Origin: Triglochin maritima
Taxonomy: Eukaryota; Streptophyta; Magnoliopsida; Alismatales; Juncaginaceae
Direction: 5' to 3'
Length of the DNA: 64,000 nucleotides
Assembly (NCBI GenBank): GCA_963682175.1
Contig: OY821788.1
Span: 14,774,001-14,838,000, forward strand
Shown: piece by piece, positions 34,697 through 45,200 of the stretch
Position numbering within the stretch: the first letter of the stretch is position 1
How the letters are laid out: every line of letters begins with the position of its first letter
The notes under the pieces: generated by a model
What the model was told of the DNA's origin: nothing
Databases searched by the model: none
The model's input: only the letters and a program-made list of their open reading frames with translations
Made by a program: the position numbers and the translations under genes

Positions 34697-35952
34697 ATGG
34701 ATTGTAAAACTAATCAACTTAGAGAAGGACTATCTACCACTAGATCCCCTTTGCTTACCGGAAATAACTATGCACATTGCAAGAATAGAATGAGAATCTA
34801 CATCCAATCAATTTCCTTAAAAATGTGGACATTCCTTGGTAGTAAATATGTTCCACCCACTAGTGAACAATTAGCAACATTAACTGATGGTATAATTGCT
34901 AATGCCGAGATGAATGCAAAACTTATGAATATATTTGCTTGTGGAGTGGATACTCAAGAATATGGTAGGATTAACGGATGTGATACTCCTTTTGAAATAT
35001 GGAAATAACTTGAATCTCATCATGAAGGATTATCTAGAATGAAAGAAACTAGGGTTGATATATTTGTGCGTAAATATGAATTATTCTCTATGCAAACCGG
35101 TGAAAGTATAGGCAAGATAAACACTCGCTTCACCGGGATTACTAACAATTTGAAAAATCTTGGTAAGAAGGTGAATGAAGGTCACAATGTGTGGAAGATT
35201 CTTCGATCTCCCTCAAGCGATTGGGAGAAAAAGACAACCGCCATTGAGGAGGCTCAAGATCTCAACACATCGTCAATGGAGGATCTCATCGGAAGCTTTA
35301 TGGCTTATGAGATTCAAATGAATAAGAGAAAAGAGATGGAGAGCTCAAAAAAGAAAGAAAATGTTATTGCTCTTAAGGCTAACTTTGAATCCGAAAAATC
35401 AGACGATGAGAAGAGTGAAAGAACTTGCAATGATGGTTAAGAGATTCAAGAAGCGTTGGGTGAAAGAGAAATTTCAAAGAAAGAGAAAGGATGATGGAAA
35501 GAGCTCAAAAGATCTTATTTGTTATGAATGTGATAAAGTTGGACATATAAAGAAAGATTGCCTCTTAATCCAACCCAAGGTAAGAAAAGAGAAAAAAGAG
35601 AAGAGAGAATGAAGAAAAAGAAAGAATATTCAATAGAAGAGAGAAGAAGTATAACGAGAAGAAAAAGGCCATCAAGGCAACTTGGGATGGATCATCCGAG
35701 TCATCGTCCGGTTCTTCAAGTGAGTCGGAAGATGAAGAAGCTCATCTATGTCTCTACACTCAACAAGAAATTGATGGAGAATTAGATGGTGCATCTTCAT
35801 CAAGCTAGCAAGACGAACCCAACACTTGCAATGTCGCCAAAGATGAAGAAAAGAAGGTAATCTCAACTCATGAATCAAACTCATATGATGAATTACTAGA
35901 TGCCTTTCATGAATTGTTTAAAAAATGTGACATATCAAGGCATAAAAGTAAA
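34697..35952 (+). pseudogene. Sirevirus C gag, first part
   Basis: From the ATG at 34697 the frame carries the Sirevirus Gag region (ENISEM-type segment YELFSMQTGESIGKI, WEKKTTAIEEAQDLNTSSME) and, after a frameshift near 35430, the CCHC knuckle CYECDKVGHIKKDC at about 35521-35563 and an acidic Ser-rich tail. One nonsense codon (35006-35008) and at least two frameshifts make it non-functional. At 35952 it is cut by a MULE; the reading frame resumes exactly at 38418 when one 9-bp TSD copy is removed. Unlike D and A, this family keeps the knuckle and a protease, so it is of the autonomous type. Confidence 0.85.
35944..35952. repeat. 9-bp target site duplication (left)
   Basis: AAAAGTAAA here and GTAAGTAAA at 38409-38417 agree at 7 of 9 positions; nine bases is the Mutator length. 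Removing one copy restores the gag frame. Confidence 0.8.
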
Positions 35953-36329
35953 GGAAAATGTTTTATGGCCGCGGTGCGTCCGAGACACCGTCTGACGTGG
36001 ACAATCCAGTCAGCAAAAACCAAAGATTAATTAAATCACATATTATTTATTTTGTGTCACATCACGCGCACACGGAACTATGTGACCTTTGGTTTCCAAC
36101 GTACATATATTCTCAAAACATTCCATTATCCCCCCAAACCTTTTATTCTCCATCATTTTCTCCCGATGGAAGACGAGATCGGTAAGAGGGATGCTGAGGA
36201 GATGACGCGGGAGTGAGTCTTAAGGAGGTTGGGACGCCGACGTCGTTGGTAAGGACGTCACGATTTAGTTGGTCGGCGAGGAAGAGGAGGAAATGGTCGG
36301 CATTGTAGTCTTTCTCGAGGCGAGGAGGA

Positions 36330-36725
36330 GGAATGTGATTTTTTGTAGCTGATTTTAGTTTTTTGTATGATGTTTTTGGGGGAAAGTTTGGTTTTCGTGG
36401 CTGATTTGAAGTTTGGGGTTTTGTTATGTGATGGATTGGTCTTGAATTTTTCGAAAACGTGGTTTTTTGTAGCTGATTTGAGTTTTTTTGTGTTGAGTTT
36501 TCACGGATGAGGAGGAATGTGATTTTTGTGACTGATTTGAGTTTTTTGTGTGGTGGTTTTTTGGGAAAGTTTGGTTTCATGGCTGATTTGAGTTTTTGGT
36601 TTTGTTCTATAATTGATTGATCTTGATTTTTTTTGGAAGTGTGGTTCTTTGTAGCTAATTTGAGTTTTTTGTGTTGAGTTTTTGAGGAAAAGTTTGTCTC
36701 TTTGTGGTTGATTTAAAGTTTTTGG
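36330..36725. repeat. Degenerate ~70-130-bp tandem units in the MULE
   Basis: The units GTAGCTGATTTGAG, TTTTTGTGTTGAG and GGAAAGTTTGGTTTC recur about five times in the same order with indels. They differ from the TTAAAAAGG array that follows. Confidence 0.7.
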
Positions 36726-36732
36726 TTTTGTT

Positions 36733-38185
36733 AAAAAGGAAAAACAACAACTTAAAAAAAGAACAAACATAACTTAAAAAAGAACAACAGAAAATTAAAA
36801 AGGAAAAACATCAACTTAAAAAGGAACAACAGAAAATTAAAAAGGATGAAGCAATACTTAAAAAGGAAAAACAGGAACTTAAAAAGGATGAAGTAGTACC
36901 TAAAAAGGAACAACATATCTTAAAAAGGACGAAACAAAAATCAAAAAAAAAACTTCACACTTAAAAAGGTACACCCACTTAAAAAGGAACATACTACACT
37001 TAAAAAGGTACAACTCACAGTTAAAAAGGAACAAGCCTCACTTAAAAAGGAAAAAAATACACTTAAAAAGGTACAAGTCACAGTTAAAAAGGAGAACCTC
37101 AAATATAAAAAGGAACAAGCCTCACTTAAAAAGGAACATATTACACTTAAAAAGGTACAAGTCACAGTTAAAAAGGAGAACCTCATACATAAAAAGGAAC
37201 AATCAATTCTTAAAAATGAACAGACATCACTTAAAAGGGTATAACTCACAGTTAAAAAGGAGAACCGCAAACTTAAAAAGGAACAAAAAACACTAAAAAG
37301 GAAAACTTCACACTTAAAAATGTACACTCACTTAAAAAGGAACAGACTACACTTAAAAAGGTACAACTCACAGTTAAAAAGAAAAACCTCAAACATAAAA
37401 AGGAACAATCAATTCTTAAAAATGAACATACATCACTTAAAAAAGTACAACTCACAGTTAAAAAGGTGAACCGCAAACTTAAAAAGGATAGACGTAGATA
37501 TTAAAAAAGAATATGTTTTGCCTTTTTAAGTTGTTGTTTGGGGAAACCAAAAGTTACGTTGGGAAAAGTAAAAGCTGCATTGGGAAACCAAACGTTGCAG
37601 TGAGAAAGGAGAACCTCAAATATAAAAAGGAATAAGCTTCACTTAAAAAGGAACAGACTACACTTAAAAAGATACAACTCACGGTTAAAAAGGAGAACCT
37701 CAAAAATAAAAAGGAACAAGCAATTCTTAAAAAGGAACAAACATCACTTAAAAAGGTACAACTCACAGTTAAAAAGGTGAACCGCAAACTTAAAAAGGAT
37801 AGACGTAGATATTAAAAAGGAATATGTTTTGCCTTTTTAAGTTGTGGTCTGGGGAAACCAAAAGTTGCGTTGGGAAAAGTAAAAGTTGCATTGGGAAACC
37901 AAACATTGCAGTGAGAAAGGAGAACCTCAAATATAAAAAGGAATAAGCCTCACTTAAAAAGGAACAGACTACACGTAAAAAGGTACAACTCACAGTTAAA
38001 AAGGAGAACCTCAAAAATAAAAAAGGAACAAGCAATTCTTAAAAAGGAACAAACATCACTTAAAAAGATATAACTCACAGTTAAAAAGGTGAACCGCAAA
38101 CTTAAAAAGGATAGACGTAGATGTTAAAAAGGAACATGTTTTGCCTTTTTAAGTTGTGGTTTGGGGAAACCAAAAGTTGCGTTGG
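36733..38185. repeat. TTAAAAAGG hierarchical tandem array
   Basis: Counted by eye, about 55-60 units of 15-22 bp built on (C)TTAAAAAGG followed by variable triplet-like tails (AACAA, TACAACTCACAG, AGAACCTCAA, TGAACCGCAA). Ordered sets form a higher-order unit of 311-312 bp: the landmark GACGTAGAT recurs at 37491, 37802 and 38114, each followed by TTTTGCCTTTTTAAG and GGGAAACCAAA. The Phe/Leu/Ser-rich minus-strand ORFs here simply reflect the repeat. Confidence 0.92.
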
Positions 38186-38417
38186 GAAAAGTAAAAGTTG
38201 CATGGGGAAACCAAACGTTTCAGTGAGAAAAGTAAAAGTGGCATGGGGAAACCAAACGTTGCAGTGAGAAAGTAATGTTGCATTGGGAAATTAAATGTTG
38301 CATGTGACACCAACATGTTATTAAATGAATTTCTCTGCTGACTGGATTGCTGACTCAACTGACCACGTCAGCCGCGTCTGGGACGCGCGCGGCCGTGTAT
38401 AAGCGCCCGTAAGTAAA

Positions 38418-38925
38418 TTATCTAGGAAAACTAATCATGATCTAGCTTGTATAAATGAATCATTGTCAAATGAAGTTGATAAGCTTGTGTTGGAAAATAA
38501 AAGCTTAAAAGAACTCAATGTTGAATCTCATGCAAAAGAAATACATGATCTTAGAGAATGCAATAAGCAATTGAGAATTGATCTTGAGAAATTCACCAAA
38601 GGAAAGAAGATGCTAGATATGTTACTTGGTAGTCAAATTCAATCATTAGAAAAGCATGGTTTAGGTTACATGAATGAAAAGAAAAACTCTAAGAGTTATT
38701 TTGTGTGTGCTTTAAATGGTGTAGTGAAAAAGAATTTTTCTTCAAATGTTTGGGTACCTAAAGCTAACCCCAAAGGACCCAAACAAATATGGGTACCAAA
38801 ATTATCTTTTTTTTCTTTGAATGTAAGTGAAAAAGAAGGGGAAGTGGATCGTAGATAGTGGATGTTCGAGGCACATGACGGGAGACCACTCTATTTTCAA
38901 AACATTGAAATCAAAGACCATCCGA
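38418..38925 (+). pseudogene. Sirevirus C gag end and protease start
   Basis: Continues the gag interrupted at 35952: KLVLENKSLKEL coiled coil, LEKFTKGKKMLDMLLGSQ, VWVPKANPKGPKQIWVPK, then after one frameshift WIVDSGCSRHMTGDHS, the protease active-site region with the DSG motif of Sireviruses. The element ends near 38925, where a copia LTR tail starts. Integrase, RT and the 3' LTR are missing. Confidence 0.85.
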
Positions 38926-39366
38926 GTCATACTTGTTTATGTTAATGCATAAATTCTTTCTCTCATTAATCTCTCCCTTAATCACCACGAAAATCTCTGA
39001 ATAGTTTTAAGTTTTGGAGATAGAAATCCCAAGAGCTTAAAGATGGGTTATTAGCTAGATTCTAAGATTAATTAGAGATTAATTGGCTAGCTCTTTTCTC
39101 TCTAATCTTGTTTAGAGTTTGGTGAACACTTGGAGGCGAATCGGCGGGAGTTTCGACGAGCAACGGAACTCCGGCTCTTCTAAAAGGTTTTAGAGAACTT
39201 TTGGGTATGATCCTCTATCATTTGTTTATTTTAATATGTGTAGGAATGCATGATATTAGAATAAACAAATACATGTACGTAAAATCAATGAAAATATGAA
39301 ATCGATCTTGTATGTTTGTATTAATTTTTTTAAAATATATACATACATGGGACACGAAATCCTACA
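38926..39366 (+). mobile_element. LTR tail of copia subfamily B2
   Basis: Related to the end of the copia B LTR (TTTAGAGTTTGGTGAACAC, GTTTTAGAGAAC, GGGTATGATCCTC) but diverged. It ends CACGAAATCCTACA. The same variant, with CACGAAATCCAACA, forms the end of the chimeric element at 56365. No TSD was found. It replaces the rest of Sirevirus C. Confidence 0.65.
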
Positions 39367-39439
39367 TGTAAGTGTTTTGATTTTTAATTTCAAAATTCTG
39401 TGTATCGGTATTGGTTTATGTTAGACCTGAGGTACATAA

Positions 39440-39850
39440 TTTTCTTTTTCAGGAGCCTTTGACGGATATTAAATGCGTCAAACACGTTATTCAGTTCAAC
39501 ACGTGGAATGTGCAAGATAAAAGAGTGAGATTTGTTAGTGATTACGGGATTTGACACCGTGTCTCTATTGCAACGACTGCAACTGGATTGGAATCTGATC
39601 TGTGCTGTTGTGGAGAGGTGGAAGCCTGAGACACACCTTCCATTTTAGACACGGGGAGATGACCATCACGCTACAAGATGTAGTTATGCTTAGTGGTCTT
39701 CGTGTTGATGGTTTGGCGGTGTGTGCAACCTTAGATCATGATTGGACTCAGGTTTGCATGAATCTGTTGGGTGCTGAAGAAGAAGAAGTGACAACTGCAG
39801 TGAAAGGTGGATACGTGTCAGTGCAGTGGTTGCAGCAAAATTATGTATAC
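39440..39850 (+). pseudogene. Plant mobile domain (PMD) gene fragment
   Basis: After a possible acceptor (TTTTTCAG near 39453), the frames give LQRLQLDWNLICAVVERW, then with a one-base shift HTFHFRHGEMTITLQDVVML followed by SGLRVDGLAV. This is the core of the plant mobile domain (MAIN/MAIL1 and PP7-long-form-like family), also found in transposon-borne genes. About a third of the domain is present, with frameshifts, so it is broken. A larger copy lies at 49867-53755. Confidence 0.75.
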
Positions 39851-39879
39851 TTTTCATACGGTGATCATTTGCAAGTTAA

Positions 39880-40173
39880 TTTCAGATCAAACTCTCCTTC
39901 TCGGAAATCACAAACTCGACAAACTGTTTCATAGAGATCATCATATCATATTTCAGTATTAACATTAAGCATCCGTCTGTAACCACCTTCATATTCTGGT
40001 ACCCCATCTACGAATGTAACAATTCCATCGAAAAACCTCATAACCAATCCGGTATCGGAGCTCATTACTTCGAGTATAGAAAATCTACATTTCATACATG
40101 AACATAACAACAATACATTAACTATACATGCATTGTATTTCACGTCAAAATCAAAAAACCAAAATAAAAGCAA
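39880..40173 (-). pseudogene. Possible MULE transposase N-terminal fragment
   Basis: The minus strand reads KCRFSILEVMSSDTGLVM, IVTFVDGVPEYEGGYRRML and, after a stop, LYETVCRVCDFREGEFDLKL. This resembles the N-terminal region that precedes the zinc finger in MULE transposases. It converges on the PMD fragment, the same order as at 49867-59597. The match is by remembered pattern only. Confidence 0.4.
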
Positions 40174-40445
40174 ACCTCAACAGTGTTGGTCGCGGGAGTG
40201 AGGGAGTAATGGGGAGTGATGGAAATTTTGGGTGTAGGAGAAGGAAGATAGTGGCTGGCCAGACCCATTTAAATCCTAGAGAAAAACGACATCTCGGATG
40301 TCATTTTCCCCTTGGTTAGAAACGGCACATGAGTTGCCGTTTTTCACAATAAAAACAGTACTGGAGATGTCGTTTTCAATGTGTATATTTTGCCAAATAA
40401 GTTTCTGCATTGCATAGTTTTCCAATTTTTTAATTTTTTTGATTA
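40174..40445. other. Non-coding stretch with short hairpins
   Basis: Two small palindromic blocks occur in a row: ACGACATCTCGGATGTCA (about 40287) and AAACGGCA..TGCCGTTT (about 40320-40342), with ATGTCGTTTTC again at 40366. They may be remains of a DNA transposon end. Nothing else was recognised. Confidence 0.4.
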
Positions 40446-41463
40446 TTTTGGAAAAAATCCATTTTAAGCCAATTATCCTTAACAGTTTATTTTTTATTTT
40501 AAATGTAGTAAATCTTAGTCGTTTTCTTGATTATGTTTTCATATTTAATCTTTTCCGGTATATAGGTATTACTTGGTTGATGTCCAACGTCTTTGTGTCA
40601 AGAGGACGATATCTACCCATTTTTTGTTCACATTCTTCTTTGAGGAATTTTTATAATTACTTAAATATATATATTGACTTTTGCCTTTCGTTAATATTAT
40701 TTTAGAATATGCCTCTTGTAAATTTTTGGAGAACAACTGAGCAATTGGTTTAGGAATTAGGATGCATTTGGTACGTATAAAATGAGGAGTGAATGAAATT
40801 GTGATTCTCTCCTCAATTCCATTCATGTGTCCGTTTGTATTTTTTGGATGCAAAGGGGATTCTATTAGAATGGTTGTCCACAATGTTGGAATCCAAATTC
40901 CACAACTTGCTACTACAAGTTTGTTTTTGGTTTTTTAATTTCAAGTTTACCCTTTCTATTTTTTATTTTTTTCATTTGTATTAATTTTTAAATATATTTA
41001 CTATGTATTTTAATAATGTAATTATTAAATATAATCACATATTGCCTATTAACTTAGTATTTCAAAATTACATATGTTATTATTCAAATCAAGAATACAT
41101 AATATGATCCATATTAAAAGGAACATAATAAAATTTTCTATTTGGTGATTAAATTGTTTGGTTGAATGCATTTTTTGTATAGTCGAGGGGCTTATTACTA
41201 TTTTTTATGGTTGAATGCTTTATTGAACAATTTTGGCTCATTTTTGACATTTGGTTATAACTGAAGCATCATATGCTTTATTGAACAATTTTGACATTTT
41301 TGACATTTTTGACATTTGGTTAGAAGAAAGTTGCAAAACAAACTTTTGGAAGTGCACTAACACAAAGCAAATTGCTTAGATTGATGCATCAGTCATGGTT
41401 GTGCACTAGATTTGAACACCAATACTTTCTTTAACGTGACAAAGGATACAGTTTTCTAACTCA
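40446..41463 (-). repeat. Inverted ~1-kb duplication, copy 2
   Basis: Reverse-complement partner of 7028-7992. It contains an extra TATATATA insertion near 40665 and a small local duplication of TTTTGACATT near 41290. No gene frame recognised. Confidence 0.75.
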
Positions 41464-42205
41464 ACTCATGGACTCCATTCTAATTTCAATGTAAATGGTT
41501 TGTAACTTTGTTCATATGTAGTTTATATCTCTACTCTGTCATGATTTGCAATCTTCACTCCGGGTTAGTAATTTTGATATCTAAAATGGCATGCGGTCTT
41601 CATTGGTTCAGAAAACAATAAAAAATGAAGATTTTGCTACCATGAAAATGTGGTGATCAAAAATCGAAATTGAATGTTATTACGGTAACAAATGAGATAG
41701 GTGCTTTCGGTTTGTGTTTTTTATCGTTTCTGATTATATATATATAACCAAGATCTATTGAGCTCAGACTCATCTTATTTGTTTAAGTTCCTTACAATCT
41801 CACAATTAGATTTAATTACGGTTAATCTACTGTCAGTATAAACCGTTAGATCATTTTATTAGCATATCCTTAATTTACCTTACAATTTAAGATGAACGAT
41901 GAATATGGTAGAGACTTAAAATAGTTAGATTAAATTTCAAATTCAATGGAGAATTATTGTATATATATATAATCAATGATAAATAAGTGAAATAGTTTTT
42001 TACTTTGGGACAACTGTGTCCTTTCAAGCATCAACTATCTCTCGATATCTAAGAGGTGACGGTGCACACGGGTCGAACTTCCATATAAGATCGCATACAA
42101 ATAATCACGACAACACTAGCAATCATACCCCGGAACGGGTTCATATTAATGCCTTTCTTACGGAGCAAACAAAACAGCAGTTAAGGGCGTCACAACTTAC
42201 GCACA
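41464..42205. promoter_or_regulatory. Upstream region of the 42206 gene
   Basis: AT-rich DNA with a TATATATATATAAT stretch at 41960-41973, about 240 bp before the start codon, a possible TATA element. Composition changes to GC-rich from about 42210. No other feature was recognised. Confidence 0.4.
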
Positions 42206-45200
42206 ATGAACGCCCACTTCCTCCACTCCACCCCTTCTTCCATTCCCCACCCACTCTTCCTCTCCTCCCACCTCCCCCGCCGCCGCCGCGCCCCTCACCT
42301 TCGCAAGTCACCGTCACCGTCACCGACCCTCATCACCGTCCCCACCGTCCACCTCTCCCTCGACGCCGACCGCCTCCACTCCCTCCTCTCCACCGCCTCC
42401 GACGCCCTCCGCGACCTCCGCGGCTCCGTTCAGGTCCACCACTCCCCCACCAGACTCGTCTTCTCCTGCCGCCGCTCCTCCCTCCTTTTCTCCCTCAACG
42501 CGATTCTCTGCGGCGTTGTGATCGTCCTCTCTGCGAGAGGGGTGCTGTGGATGTGGAGGAGGGGGAAGTGGGGAGAGGGGGAGGGGGAGGTTAGGAGGAA
42601 GGATAGGAGTTTGGGTGGGAGGGAGGTTGTGGTTGGGAGGAGGGTGGGTGGGATTGTGGGACAGAGGAGGGCTCGGGTTGGGAGGAGTAAGGTGGTGAAG
42701 CGGACAAACGAGGAGCGGAGACTTCCGGAGTGGTGGCCGCATAATTTCTCTTCGCCGGTGGTTTCGTTTGTGGGAATGGAGGAGGATGGACGGAGAGAGG
42801 CTGCTATGTTGGTCCGAGGTCAGTTTCTTTGTGTTTCTGAATTTCACTTCCTTTTAGGGTTTTAGGGTGTGTATGATTTGCAGGAAAATAATAAGGATGT
42901 GGGAAAACTTGACTTTTAGAATGGCTTATGGGTGGGATATGGGTATGAAGACATCCATATCCATATTTGATTTGTGGATATGGATACAAATACATATGTC
43001 TCGGATAGGAAAAATGCATATCCATATCCATAAAAAACAGATACGGATGTGGAAATTATATTTTATAAACGAATATGGGTAAAAAATGGATAAATGCAGC
43101 GTGCATATACAATATAAAATGAGTGTATATCATGATAATTTACCTAATTTTTTACCTCTTAAATTTGATAAAAATATATCTTAACTATAGTAGTTTAGAA
43201 ATGTTAACAAATTTTATGTGTAGTAGTAAAATTTTAAGTTAAAACTAAAAGGAATCATGAATAAAATAACTAATTTAAACATATACAGGGAAAAACATTT
43301 CCTTAATCCCGGGATATCCGTATCTGTATCCGACAAAATATGCATGTTGGTATCTGTATCCGTCAAAATTCAAAATTTCATATTTGTATTCGTATATGCT
43401 AAAACTTGAAATCCGATATCCGTATCTGTATCTATATCCGCCCAGATATGGAAAAATGATATCCATATCCTTAAAAAATCGTATACGGACTATTTGCACT
43501 CATATTGTGTTTGTGAGCTGATTTTCCCACTCCCACTCTTAAACCTAGGGAACTCAAAGAATTAGAGGTCTGAACTTCCTTAAAATCAATCACACTCAGA
43601 GTTTTGTGTGTGTTTGGAATTGATATGATTATGACTACTAACAAAATTTATAGACAAAACTACTAAGAACTATAGAGTGCATGTGGGCAGAGTTGTAAGA
43701 CAACAAAAGAAATAAAATAAAAAAGGTAATTTTATTGGTAGATATATTCGACCAATCAAAAAAATGGTAGATATTCGTCTCTTTCATTGAGATTAGGAAT
43801 TATGTACGAAAATATTGGTAGAATTAGCAAATCTCAATTTTCCTGTTTTATTTAGTTGTACAAGTGATCTGGCTTAGAATCCTAGAGTTCTGGTGGGATG
43901 TGAATATTTGACCGCTTGTATTTATGTGTTGAACATCATAGATATTTCTCCAGAAATGATGTTGTGACTTGTGAATATTTCGAGAACTTTTATCAAGGGT
44001 TACCTTCTATTAATCGTTATAGAAGTGGCATTGTCAATTAAGGGGTCATGATTTTCATAGAAATTCATTCATCATTGGTGTACACTTGTCCATAAATGGT
44101 TTCATTCACCTTTCCAATCCCATATGTCCTTATGTTTCAATAATTGTCATTGTCTTTTAGTGGTCCTGCAACGGTATCATTCACATAACCATCAAGTATT
44201 AAAGATAGTCATGTTAGAATGAAATTACACCAATTCTAAATGGCGTTTCTTTTCAAGACGTCTATAATCAAAACTAATCAGTTCCTTTTTTTTCATCTTC
44301 GACTTGTTCATAATGTATACTCTATTATATTATTTATTCCTCGGATCCCATTGGCCTCTATGCTGAGGAGTTGGGAGATATGCTATTGTACACGTGTGTT
44401 ACAGTGGATCTGAAGTTTTTTCCCCATACCAATCAAAAAAAGAATTCCTCGGTCCTCACTGTTTCAACAAGTACCTGATTAACATCAGGACTACTCCAAT
44501 GTTTAGATTAATGTAAACTTATTGTCATGTTCATTGCATCATTATCGGTTTCCTATCACTGTTCAATATAAAAGAGCTGCTTTGATGCAAAAGGCTTCCC
44601 ATTTTTTTGTGTGGGGGAGGGTATATTCATAGGTAGCCTTGTCGTTCCTTTTTGCCAGGAGACTGTTTATGTTGACTCCCATTACATGTACAACATCTTG
44701 ATTGTGTAAGATCAGAGTGTGTTATAGATGGGCTCTAGCTTCCACTTCCCAACTTGTATTCTCAAACATAATCTTGTCAGCAATGAAAGTTCTGGTTGCT
44801 AAGGCTTACAGTCACCATAGTCTTGCAGCAAACCCTGTGGTTATTTAGGGGAAGCTAATAGTCATCTAGAGTCTCACTAGTGAACCTAATTATGTAAATT
44901 ATCTGAGACTTTTATCTTTTAACCATATTCAGATAACGTCGGAGACATCTTACTCACCATCCTCTCTTAAACTTGACGTTGGTTCTTATTTAACTAATTA
45001 TTATTATGATATAGCTAGCATGCTAGAATAGCAATCATGGGTTTGGACATTAATAGCATGCAATGGTTCCAATTTCATCATTTACTATTTTTGTTGTTCC
45101 ATTTATTTTAATATGACCAAGCATTATTGTTTTTAGTGAAATATTCCCTTCTCTTATTTAACCTTTTAATCATCGCAATAATTTTGGTTGTCTTACATGC

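Larger units (their letters stand above)
35953..38408. mobile_element. Non-autonomous Mutator-like element filled with tandem repeats
   Basis: 2456 bp between 9-bp duplications. The terminal inverted repeats are about 50-65 bp: left GGCCGCGGTGCGTCCGAGAC then TCTGACGTGG and CCAGTCAGCA; right (reversed) GGCCGCGCGCGTCCCAGAC then GCTGACGTGG and CCAGTCAGCA. The exact outermost bases are uncertain. No transposase is present. The left third (36130-36720) is built from repeats of GTAGCTGATTTGAG and TTTTTTGTG-type units and starts with a short GC-rich piece (36160-36320) that could be captured gene sequence but was not identified. The rest is a TTAAAAAGG tandem array. Confidence 0.8.

Noticed and set aside
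36941..38358. Long minus-strand frames with Phe/Leu/Ser/Cys periodicity
   Set aside because: They are translations of the TTAAAAAGG tandem array; the periodicity is that of the DNA repeat.
42016..42594. Alternative upstream start giving a 192-codon plus-strand frame
   Set aside because: Its frame does not join exon 2; the 42206 frame keeps phase through all seven exons.
42320..42847. Minus-strand frame of 175 codons rich in Pro and Glu
   Set aside because: Antisense to the GC-rich first exon of the seven-exon gene, which has good splice continuity on plus.
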